A stretch of DNA of 64,000 bases from an uncultured Pelagibacteraceae bacterium (lineage in GTDB: Bacteria; Pseudomonadota; Alphaproteobacteria; Pelagibacterales; Pelagibacteraceae). The notes under the pieces are model-generated. The model had not been told where the DNA came from and made no database searches. It was given only the letters and a program-made list of their open reading frames with translations. The stretch's first letter is position 1. The number at the start of each line of letters is the position of its first letter. Where the stretch lies: contig CACLBB010000002.1 of the NCBI GenBank assembly GCA_902605035.1, forward strand, positions 1 to 64,000. Reading direction: 5' to 3'. This document shows, piece after piece, positions 36,838 to 43,996 of this stretch. Position numbers and translations under genes: made by a program.

Positions 36838-37730
36838 GTTTAGAAATTAAAGATCACAATAAGTCTAAAAGAGTAAAAGTTATAGGACTAAAAGAAAATA
36901 GTTTAGATAAGCTTATTTTTCCTTTTAAAAAACATACTATAACTTCATTAGAGTACAAACCTTTTTCAAGATTTACTTTAGCTAAAAGTTTAGATGAGAT
37001 TTTTGAAGGCAAACTTAGCAAATCTTTAGTTAAGATATTAAATGACAGAGAATCCGGTACAGCTATTATTGAACCAGAAATCAATAATAAAAAATTTGAT
37101 AAAGATTTTTTAGTTAAACTTTCAACGGGACTAGCATATTTAGTAGGAAATCCAAATTTTGACTCTATGACGGGAAAGTATTACGCAAGATTTCATGTTA
37201 AGCATCAAGACAGTAGTGATTCTTATTTAAGAAAAGCTTACACTAATTTAGATCTCCACACTGATGGTACTTTCGTTAAAGAAAAAACAGACTGGTTAAT
37301 TATGACCAAAATGGAAGAACAGGGAGTTTCTGGTGGCGAAAGTGTTATTCTACATTTAGATGATTGGGAACATTTAGATGAATTAAGTAATAATCCTGTA
37401 GGACAACAAAATTTTACCTGGGGATCTCCAAAAAGTAAAAATATAGATTATAAAGTAGAGCACCCAGTTTTTAAAAAAGACAAGAAAGGTAAACCTATTA
37501 TTTCTTACATAGACCAGTTTCCGGAGCCAAAAAACATGCAACAAGGATTATTTTTACAAAGATTGTCAGATTGTTTAGAAGAGAGTAAAAATAAGATAGA
37601 ATTTCCATTACCTATTGGATCCACGATATTTTCTAACAATTATTTTTGGCTTCATGGGAGAAAACCATTTAAAGAAAACACCAATTTGAGCAGAGAATTG
37701 CTTAGAATCAGAGGAACTTTTTTCAATTAA
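36834..37730 (+). CDS. glaH: glutarate 2-hydroxylase (CsiD/GlaH family 2-oxoglutarate dioxygenase)
   Basis: Fe(II)/2-oxoglutarate dioxygenase that hydroxylates glutarate to L-2-hydroxyglutarate, giving off succinate and CO2. The 298-residue product closely follows E. coli CsiD/GlaH: FDSMTGKYYARFHVKHQDSSDSYLRK, LHTDGT with iron ligands H142 and D144, GGESVILHLDDWEHLDEL, YIDQFPEPKN and the distal His274 in FWLHGRKPF, then the late Arg-rich end (SRELLRIRG). The start at 36834 overlaps the azlD stop (ATGA), although the frame remains open upstream to 36639. No L-2-hydroxyglutarate oxidase (LhgO) is visible in the window. Confidence 0.88.
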   Translation: MSLEIKDHNKSKRVKVIGLKENSLDKLIFPFKKHTITSLEYKPFSRFTLAKSLDEIFEGKLSKSLVKILNDRESGTAIIEPEINNKKFDKDFLVKLSTGLAYLVGNPNFDSMTGKYYARFHVKHQDSSDSYLRKAYTNLDLHTDGTFVKEKTDWLIMTKMEEQGVSGGESVILHLDDWEHLDELSNNPVGQQNFTWGSPKSKNIDYKVEHPVFKKDKKGKPIISYIDQFPEPKNMQQGLFLQRLSDCLEESKNKIEFPLPIGSTIFSNNYFWLHGRKPFKENTNLSRELLRIRGTFFN

Positions 37731-37736
37731 GACTAG

Positions 37737-37801
37737 TTGACTCTGCTCTCTCATTCATTTTTAATATTTAAATTAATTAATTAATAACAGAGGAAAATAA
37801 T
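37737..37801 (+). promoter_or_regulatory. tctC: promoter and leader of the tctCBA operon
   Basis: -35 TTGACT (37737-37742), exactly 17 bases, -10 TTTAAT (37760-37765), followed by ATTTAAATTAATTAATTAAT and an AGAGGA Shine-Dalgarno 8 bases before the ATG. It starts 6 bases after the glaH stop and nearly duplicates the promoter at 30970. Confidence 0.7.
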
Positions 37802-38782
37802 ATGTTTAATAATTTGAAAAAATTAATTAGCTTAGTTTTTGCTACTGTTCTTTTAACTTCAATCTCATCAACTAGTTTTGCAATTGATAAGTTACATTTT
37901 ATTATCGGTGGTGGTGCTGGTGGTGGTTGGGATGGGACTGCTAGAGGAACTGGTGAGGCTTTAACAAAAGCTGGTTTTTTAAAAAGTGCTTCATTTGAAA
38001 ACATGTCAGGTGGTGGTGGAGGAAAAGCTCTATCTTACATAATAAATACGAAGCCAGAGGGAACTATATTAGTTCAATCAACACCTTTAGTATTAAGATC
38101 AATCACTAGACACAAAGGATACGTTAAAGGTTCTGGTGTATTGTCTTACAAAGATGTAAAGCCAATTGCTGGTGTAATCGGTGACTACGGAGCAATCGCA
38201 GTTGCTAAAAATTCACCGTACAAAAATTTCAAAGATGTAGTGGATGCATATAAAAAAGATCCCAAGTCAATCAAAATGGCTGGTGGTTCTGTAAGAGGAA
38301 GTATGGACCACTTAATTGGCGCACTTGCATTTCAAGAGGCTGGAGCGAATCCTAATAATGTAGTTTACGTGCCTTACGATGCTGGTGGAAAAGCTTTAGC
38401 TGGACTTTTATCAGGAGAAACTCAAATTCTTTCAACTGGTTTGGGAGAAGTAATGGGTGCTAGAGACCAAGTGAGAATTATTGGTATTACAGCTCCTAAT
38501 AGAGTAGGGGATGCTCCAGAAGTTCCAACTTTAAAAGAACAAGGATACGATGTTCAGTTTGTTAATTGGAGAGGTTTCTTTGCTCCTAAGAGTATGCCAA
38601 GTGGAGATGTTAAGAAGATTGCCAAAATGTTAGGCGATGTTCAAAAAACTCCAGAATGGGAAACAGTTAGAAAAAGAAATGCTTGGGTAAATATTTACAA
38701 TCCAGGAAGTAAATTCGACAGTTTCTTAAAAAAACAAACAAAAGAAATGACAAAGTTAATGAAAAAACTAGGTGTTATCTAG
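37802..38782 (+). CDS. tctC: tripartite tricarboxylate transporter substrate-binding protein
   Basis: Periplasmic receptor of the TTT (Bug) family, 326 residues. The signal peptide ends near SSTSFAID (about residue 24). The binding fold shows IIGGGAGGGWDGTARGTGEAL, then AGVIGDYGAIAVAKNSPYKNFKDVV and VYVPYDAGGKALAGLLSGE, which line the carboxylate site in the family. It is first of tctCBA, directly downstream of the glutarate hydroxylase gene with its own promoter. Ligand is unknown; a dicarboxylate such as glutarate is an inference. Confidence 0.92.
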   Translation: MFNNLKKLISLVFATVLLTSISSTSFAIDKLHFIIGGGAGGGWDGTARGTGEALTKAGFLKSASFENMSGGGGGKALSYIINTKPEGTILVQSTPLVLRSITRHKGYVKGSGVLSYKDVKPIAGVIGDYGAIAVAKNSPYKNFKDVVDAYKKDPKSIKMAGGSVRGSMDHLIGALAFQEAGANPNNVVYVPYDAGGKALAGLLSGETQILSTGLGEVMGARDQVRIIGITAPNRVGDAPEVPTLKEQGYDVQFVNWRGFFAPKSMPSGDVKKIAKMLGDVQKTPEWETVRKRNAWVNIYNPGSKFDSFLKKQTKEMTKLMKKLGVI

Positions 38783-38805
38783 TTAACTAACTTTAAGGAA
38801 GAGCA

Positions 38806-39276
38806 GTGAAAATAAATTCAGTAAAAATTATTTCGCTGCTCTTCTTTGTTATATCAGCCTTTTATTTATATACTGCCTATCAAATACAAGTTTTTGCCTT
38901 TGATGAAGGTGCCCCTTTTAACGCTAAAACTTTTCCAATTTATTTAGGTTATGCTGGAATGTTTTTTTCTGGTTTAAAGATAGTTTTACCAGATAACAAA
39001 CCAATCAAAGTTGATCCAACATATCTAGAATTTAAGAAAACAATTTTATTGGTTTTCACAATGATTGTTTATGGAGCAACAATACTTAAAGTTGGATTCT
39101 TTTTATCAACCTCACTTTTTTTAGTTTTTTCGTATTACTTTTTGGGCGAAAGAAGATGGAAATATATCTTAATTTTTTCTTTTCCATTTGTAGCAATTTT
39201 TATGTATCTCTTACATGGTATTTTGGCTGTTTACCTTAGAGATCCATTATTAAAATACATAGGAATAATGGGATGA
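38806..39276 (+). CDS. tctB: tripartite tricarboxylate transporter small membrane subunit
   Basis: Four-helix subunit of the TTT system, 156 residues. The helices are at about 7-25, 43-60, 78-115 and 119-140, with the usual FPIYLGYAGMFFSGL and YYFLGERRWKYIL patterns. It uses a GTG start at 38806 with AAGGAAGAGCA just before it. It overlaps tctA by 4 bases. TctB proteins are poorly conserved and the call rests on size, topology and position. Confidence 0.88.
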   Translation: MKINSVKIISLLFFVISAFYLYTAYQIQVFAFDEGAPFNAKTFPIYLGYAGMFFSGLKIVLPDNKPIKVDPTYLEFKKTILLVFTMIVYGATILKVGFFLSTSLFLVFSYYFLGERRWKYILIFSFPFVAIFMYLLHGILAVYLRDPLLKYIGIMG

Positions 39277-40775
39277 TCGAAGGAATTCTAATAGGATTAA
39301 ACACTGCTTTGTCTTTTCAAAACCTTATGATGGTGATGATAGGGTGTTTTGCTGGAACCATTATTGGAATGCTACCTGGTTTAGGTCCAATGACAGCAAT
39401 TGCATTAATGATACCAATTACTTACGGTTTTGACCCTGCAACAGGTTTAATTTTAATGGCTGGAGTTTATTATGGTGCTGTATTTGGTGGTTCTACTTCC
39501 TCTATCTTAATAAATGCGCCAGGTGTACCTGGAACAGTAGCCACTTCTTTTGATGGTTATCCAATGGCACAACAAGGTAAAGCGGGTAAAGCACTAGCAA
39601 TTGCTGCGTATAGTTCTTTTGCGGGTGGAACTATCTCAGCAATTTTTTTACTAATTGCAGCACCAAGTTTGTCAAAAGTTAGTTTATCATTTAGATCACC
39701 AGACTATTTTGGTTTAATGATCTTAGGTCTAACAGCAGTTGCTGCTTTTTCTTCAAAAGGCAATTTTTTAAAAGCTATGATGATGTGTGTATTAGGTTTA
39801 ATGTTAGCATCTGTCGGACAAGATACTTTATCTGATATTCCAAGATTTACATTTAACAATATGAACTTATCGGATGGTATTAGTTTTGTTCTAGTTGTAA
39901 TGGCAACCTTTGCAATGAGTGAAGCATTAACAATTATTATAAAAGGTAATGACCCTTCAAAGGCTGCAAAACAAATTTCGTTAACTGATCTAGGATCAAT
40001 CAAAGTAAATAAAGAGGAAACAAAACAAATGGCAGTGACTATTCCTCGGTCTTCCATTTTAGGATTTATTGTTGGAGTATTGCCTGGAGCAGGGGCAACT
40101 ATAGCATCTTTCTTGGCTTATGGTATGGAACGAAACTTTGTTAAAAGTGATGAAAAAGAGAAATTTGGCAAAGGAAGTGTGCAAGGTTTATCGGCACCAG
40201 AAACAGCTAATAACGCAGCATGCTCTGGATCTTTTGTACCACTACTTACATTAGGTATTCCGGGAAGTGGAACTACAGCAGTAATGCTTGGAGCATTATT
40301 AGGATTTGGCATCCAACCAGGGCCAAGATTATATGAAACTAATCCTGAAATTTTCTGGTCGGTTATAATGTCTATGTATATTGGAATGGTTGTGCTTTTG
40401 ATTCTTAATCTTCCTTTAATCCCATATATTGCAAGAGTGCTTGCAGTTCCTAGGACTTTTTTAATTCCAATGATTTTATTTTTTTCAGTGACTGGGATTT
40501 ATCTCATGTCTTTTAATAATTTTGATATATTTTTAATGATTGGTATCGCTGTCGTAGCTACTATTTTAAGGCTTTACGATTTTCCTATGCCCCCTTTGAT
40601 TTTAGCATTTGTACTTGGTGGTTTGATGGAGGAAAATTTAAGAAGATCTCTTCTTATAAGCGATGGATCTTGGTCTTTCCTTTGGGATAGGCCTCTTACG
40701 TTATGTATAATGATTGTTATTTTAGTAATTGTAAGCTGGCAAATATATAATAGTTTTTTTAAGAAAAAATTATAG
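39273..40775 (+). CDS. tctA: tripartite tricarboxylate transporter large membrane subunit
   Basis: Large TTT permease, 500 residues, about twelve helices. Diagnostic stretches are GCFAGTIIGMLPGLGPMTAIALMIPITYGFDP (N-terminal), YYGAVFGGSTSSILINAPG, LGFIVGVLPGAGATIASFLAYGMER, and APETANNAACSGSFVPLLTLGIPGSGTTAVMLGA. These are near-perfect family signatures. It completes tctCBA and converges on the DoxX gene with a 6-base overlap. Confidence 0.96.
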   Translation: MIEGILIGLNTALSFQNLMMVMIGCFAGTIIGMLPGLGPMTAIALMIPITYGFDPATGLILMAGVYYGAVFGGSTSSILINAPGVPGTVATSFDGYPMAQQGKAGKALAIAAYSSFAGGTISAIFLLIAAPSLSKVSLSFRSPDYFGLMILGLTAVAAFSSKGNFLKAMMMCVLGLMLASVGQDTLSDIPRFTFNNMNLSDGISFVLVVMATFAMSEALTIIIKGNDPSKAAKQISLTDLGSIKVNKEETKQMAVTIPRSSILGFIVGVLPGAGATIASFLAYGMERNFVKSDEKEKFGKGSVQGLSAPETANNAACSGSFVPLLTLGIPGSGTTAVMLGALLGFGIQPGPRLYETNPEIFWSVIMSMYIGMVVLLILNLPLIPYIARVLAVPRTFLIPMILFFSVTGIYLMSFNNFDIFLMIGIAVVATILRLYDFPMPPLILAFVLGGLMEENLRRSLLISDGSWSFLWDRPLTLCIMIVILVIVSWQIYNSFFKKKL

Positions 40776-41174
40776 CCTTACAAATTTCTTCTTTTTTTCT
40801 ATTGCAAAATCTCTAGGGCCATTTATTGATATAAACAAGAAACCTCCAGCTAAACCTAAATTTTTTAGAAATGCAACAATTTGCATTTGATTGGAGAAAT
40901 CTGAATGAAAAATTATAGCCGTTGCTATGGAAAAAATTGCTAAAAGGATTGCGGATAATTGAGTTTTGTAACCAATGATTATGAGTATTGGTAAAATAAT
41001 TTCTAATATAATTGTAGGCCATAATAAAAAACCTGGAACACCGTATCCTTCCATCCAAGTCACTGTACTGTCATAACTAAAAATCTTATTATATCCAGAC
41101 AATAAAAAAACTGAAGAGATCAAAATTCTTCCTATTAAGTCCACTAAATTTACCATGACAAGATTAAAACGCAT
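40770..41174 (-). CDS. DoxX family membrane protein
   Basis: Four-helix membrane protein, 134 residues from the first ATG. The family pattern is seen in DLIGRILISSVFLLSGYNKIFSYDSTV, then PTIILEIILPILIIIGYKTQLSAILLAIFSIATAIIFH and NLGLAGGFLFISINGP. DoxX-like proteins are linked to redox or respiratory roles; no specific job can be assigned. The start is uncertain: a TTGACA-like box and a TAATCT sit so close upstream that transcription may begin near the second ATG (41156). Confidence 0.8.
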   Translation of the reverse strand: MRFNLVMVNLVDLIGRILISSVFLLSGYNKIFSYDSTVTWMEGYGVPGFLLWPTIILEIILPILIIIGYKTQLSAILLAIFSIATAIIFHSDFSNQMQIVAFLKNLGLAGGFLFISINGPRDFAIEKKKKFVRL

Positions 41175-41207
41175 TGATTAGCAGATGTCAAAATTAGATT
41201 GATTAAT

Positions 41208-42287
41208 TTAGGTTTTTTTTTCAATAATTTTTAATATTAAGGGAACAATAAATAAGATCATCAAAAGTCTAATTATATGGTGAAAAGAAACAAATTCAGG
41301 ATCAAGATTAAAAAATATTGCAATTACAGCAACTTCATAAATACCTCCAGGGCAGTAAGAAAGAATTAAAGTAAAAAAATTTTTGTCAATTACGAGACTT
41401 GCAGCAAAAGCAGCGGCAAGACCTAAAACAACTAATAAAAATGTTGCTATGAAACTGTGCCAAGCATTTCTTGCTATCTCATTAAAGGTTTTATTAGCAA
41501 ACCTGCATCCAACTGAAGCCCCTAAAATAAGTAAACAATAATCAACAATATTTACTGAAAATTTATATGTAGCAATCTCAGTAATTTGTAATATACCGCT
41601 AGCTAATAAAGTTCCAGATAACAATGCAGCAGGGATTTTTATCTTATCGAATATTAAAATAAAAAAAATGGAAGATATAATAAGTAAGATCAAATGAATA
41701 ATATTTTGGTCTTTAGAAATTTCTTCTGAAATTTTTAAACTTTCAACATCGTAAAAACTATTAACAATAAATGGAAAAACAGTAATAATTATTATCAATC
41801 TAATTAAATGAGAAGTTGCCACCTGACTTAAATCAGTTTTTTTTTCATCTTCCGCTAAAATCATTAGAGGTCCTAAGGCACCTGGCGCAGCTGAAAAGAC
41901 AGAAGTTTTTCTTTCATATTTAGAAAATTTTTGAAGATATTTTGAAACTATGAGAACGCTGATAATAATATAAATTAGCATAATTAAGGATGTCCAAGCC
42001 CATTGGTGCATTTGAGAAAATAGATTTTTATCGATATAATTTCCTATATAAAGACCCAACAAAATTAATATTGTTGACAGTACCAGTTTTGGCATTTTTA
42101 TATTTAATCCAAATAGAGAAGCTACTGATGTAGCTAACATTGGCCCCAAAAACCAAGCTAGAGGAATATTAAAGAAGTCTGCTAAAATAGCGCTAGGGAT
42201 TGAAACCACAATGACTAACGCAAACTCTATTGAAATTATTTGTTTAAAATTTTCTTTATTAAACGGTATAGCTTGGTTATTCTGCAT
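41208..42287 (-). CDS. AbrB family (PF05145) membrane protein
   Basis: Polytopic inner-membrane protein of 359 residues, about ten helices in two repeats of the AbrB-duplication type. Marks are PLAWFLGPMLATSV in the first half, TSVFSAAPGALGPLMILAEDEK in the middle and ILSYCPGGIYEVAVIAIFFNLDPEFVSFHHIIRLLMI near the end. The family is sometimes annotated as putative ammonia monooxygenase, without proof; a transport role is likely. Its start codon is only 5 bases from the divergent ProC-like start. Confidence 0.85.
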   Translation of the reverse strand: MQNNQAIPFNKENFKQIISIEFALVIVVSIPSAILADFFNIPLAWFLGPMLATSVASLFGLNIKMPKLVLSTILILLGLYIGNYIDKNLFSQMHQWAWTSLIMLIYIIISVLIVSKYLQKFSKYERKTSVFSAAPGALGPLMILAEDEKKTDLSQVATSHLIRLIIIITVFPFIVNSFYDVESLKISEEISKDQNIIHLILLIISSIFFILIFDKIKIPAALLSGTLLASGILQITEIATYKFSVNIVDYCLLILGASVGCRFANKTFNEIARNAWHSFIATFLLVVLGLAAAFAASLVIDKNFFTLILSYCPGGIYEVAVIAIFFNLDPEFVSFHHIIRLLMILFIVPLILKIIEKKT

Positions 42288-42292
42288 AATTC

Positions 42293-43051
42293 ATGAATTT
42301 AGGTTTTTTAGGAACAGGCCACATTACCTCTTCAGTTATTGAGGGTATTTTTAAATCTAAATTAAAGATTAAAAAAATTTTTATATCTCCTCGTAATAAA
42401 ATTATAGCAAAAAAGTTAAGTAAAAGATTTAAAAAAATAATAATTTCAAAAAATAATCAACAATTAATAGATAATTCTAAATTGATTTTTTTAGCAATTA
42501 CACCTCAGGTTGGACATAAAATCTTAAAAAAACTTAAATTTAAAAAAGATAAAAAGATTGTTAGCTTTATTTCAACAATAAATTTAAAAAATTTAAGAAA
42601 TTATACAAAAAATAAAAATATATCACGCGTTATACCTCTTCCTTTTATAGGAATGAAAAAAGGACCAATAATTATTTGTTCTTCAGACAAAAGTTTAAAA
42701 TTTTTTTTTAAACATCTAGGAAAAGTTTTCGAAGTCAAAAATGAAAAATTATCCAAAGCTTTTTGGTCAACTTCATCATTTATGGCGTCATATTATAATT
42801 TGATTCTATCTTCAAGTAATTGGTTAGTTTCAAAAGGAATAAAAAGAAAAGAAGCTGAAAACTATACAAGAGAACTTTTTTTAGCTTTATCAGAAGACTC
42901 AATTTATAAAAAAAAATTATCTCTAAAAAAACTTGTTTCAGAATCACAGACACCTGGCGGTACGAATGCATTTGTATTAGGAAGACTTAAAAAAATAAAA
43001 TTTTACAAGTCACAACAAAAAGCATTAAATAGTGTTTTTAAAAAATTTTAA
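42293..43051 (+). CDS. ProC-like NAD(P)-binding protein (pyrroline-5-carboxylate reductase family)
   Basis: A 252-residue protein with an N-terminal Rossmann motif (LGFLGTGHITSSVIEGIF), KLIFLAITPQVGHKIL, RVIPLPFIGMKKGPIIIC and a C-terminal SQTPGGTNAFVLG that echoes the SPGGTT signature of pyrroline-5-carboxylate reductase. It is divergent and very Lys-rich, so proline synthesis is not certain; it may be an imine reductase of another kind. A CsaA-like gene follows 14 bases downstream. Confidence 0.72.
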   Translation: MNLGFLGTGHITSSVIEGIFKSKLKIKKIFISPRNKIIAKKLSKRFKKIIISKNNQQLIDNSKLIFLAITPQVGHKILKKLKFKKDKKIVSFISTINLKNLRNYTKNKNISRVIPLPFIGMKKGPIIICSSDKSLKFFFKHLGKVFEVKNEKLSKAFWSTSSFMASYYNLILSSSNWLVSKGIKRKEAENYTRELFLALSEDSIYKKKLSLKKLVSESQTPGGTNAFVLGRLKKIKFYKSQQKALNSVFKKF

Positions 43052-43065
43052 CATGAGGAAAATTT

Positions 43066-43401
43066 ATGGAAATTTCATATGAAGATTTTAAAAAAGTTAC
43101 AATAAAAGTTGGTACAGTTTTAGAAGTGAAAAAAAACGAAAAAGCTAGAAAACCTTCATTGATCGTAAAAGTAGACTTTGGAAAAGAGGTCGGTATAAAA
43201 CAATCCTCTGCTCAAATTACTCATTATTACAATGCGGAAAATCTTGTAGGCAAACAAGTAATTGGTGTTTGTAACTTTCCAATTAAGAATATCGCAGGCG
43301 TTGTTTCTGAAGTATTAATTTTAGGTGCTATAGAGAAAGATGGTAAGGTTGTTTTAATACATCCTTCAAAGGAGACCGAAAATGGATTAGATATCGCTTG
43401 A
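43066..43401 (+). CDS. tRNA-binding domain protein, CsaA-like
   Basis: A 111-residue stand-alone EMAP/tRNA-binding OB-fold. It shows YEDFKKVTIKVGTVLEVKKNEKARKPSLIVKVDFG, QSSAQITHYYNAENLVGKQVIGVCNFPIKNIAGVVSEVLILGA, all typical of CsaA, a putative secretion chaperone and tRNA-binding protein. AGGAAAA precedes the ATG. It sits between ProC-like and LysE genes, with a 1-base gap to the latter; no pathway link is clear. Confidence 0.88.
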   Translation: MEISYEDFKKVTIKVGTVLEVKKNEKARKPSLIVKVDFGKEVGIKQSSAQITHYYNAENLVGKQVIGVCNFPIKNIAGVVSEVLILGAIEKDGKVVLIHPSKETENGLDIA

Positions 43402-43402
43402 G

Positions 43403-43993
43403 ATGTCATCCCAATTAATTTCATTACTATTATTTGGTATTGTTGCTTCACTATCGCCTGGACCAAATAATATAATGACCTCATATACTGCTTTTAACTT
43501 TGGGGTCAAAAAAACAATTCCTACTATGTTAGGAGTCATTATCGGATGGACTATTTTGGTAATATTTTTGCAAGCTGGTTCAGTTATAGTTTTTCAAAGA
43601 CTTGAAATACTTCAAAAAATAATAAAATTTCTTGGATCTATTTACCTGCTCTTTATGGCTTATAAAATTTCATTTTCATCAAATAAGTTAAAAAAAGTAA
43701 GTCCTAAACCAATAACTTTTTTAAATACTTTTTTTTTCCAATTCGTAAACCCTAAAAGCATAATTATAGCACTTGCTGCTATTGCAATGTTTATAAACCC
43801 TCAAGAAAATTTTATAAAAGACTCTATTATTTTAACTACTATATTTTTTTTTATGGCTGTTGGAAGTCAGGCTGCATGGTGTTTAATGGGAAAATATTTG
43901 AGAAAATTTGCCACAAGTGATAAATTTATAAAGAATTTTAATTATACAATGTCTTTTTTGCTTATCGTTTGTGTAATTTTGATCTATGTATAG
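43403..43993 (+). CDS. LysE family amino acid exporter
   Basis: Six-helix inner-membrane exporter of 196 residues. It has the family's early SLSPGPNNIMTSYTAFNFGVKKTIPTMLGVIIGW and the later FFFQFVNPKSIIIALAAIAMF. The substrate is unknown. It directly follows the CsaA-like gene and precedes acnA by 3 bases, so the set ProC-like, CsaA-like, LysE, acnA, prpD may be cotranscribed. Confidence 0.9.
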   Translation: MSSQLISLLLFGIVASLSPGPNNIMTSYTAFNFGVKKTIPTMLGVIIGWTILVIFLQAGSVIVFQRLEILQKIIKFLGSIYLLFMAYKISFSSNKLKKVSPKPITFLNTFFFQFVNPKSIIIALAAIAMFINPQENFIKDSIILTTIFFFMAVGSQAAWCLMGKYLRKFATSDKFIKNFNYTMSFLLIVCVILIYV

Positions 43994-43996
43994 CGC

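Noticed and set aside
36834-37730. TauD/TfdA taurine or alkylsulfonate dioxygenase for this 2-oxoglutarate enzyme
   Set aside because: The YYARF, SDSYLR, LHTDGT, LHLDDWEHLD and YIDQF stretches follow CsiD/GlaH much more closely than TauD.
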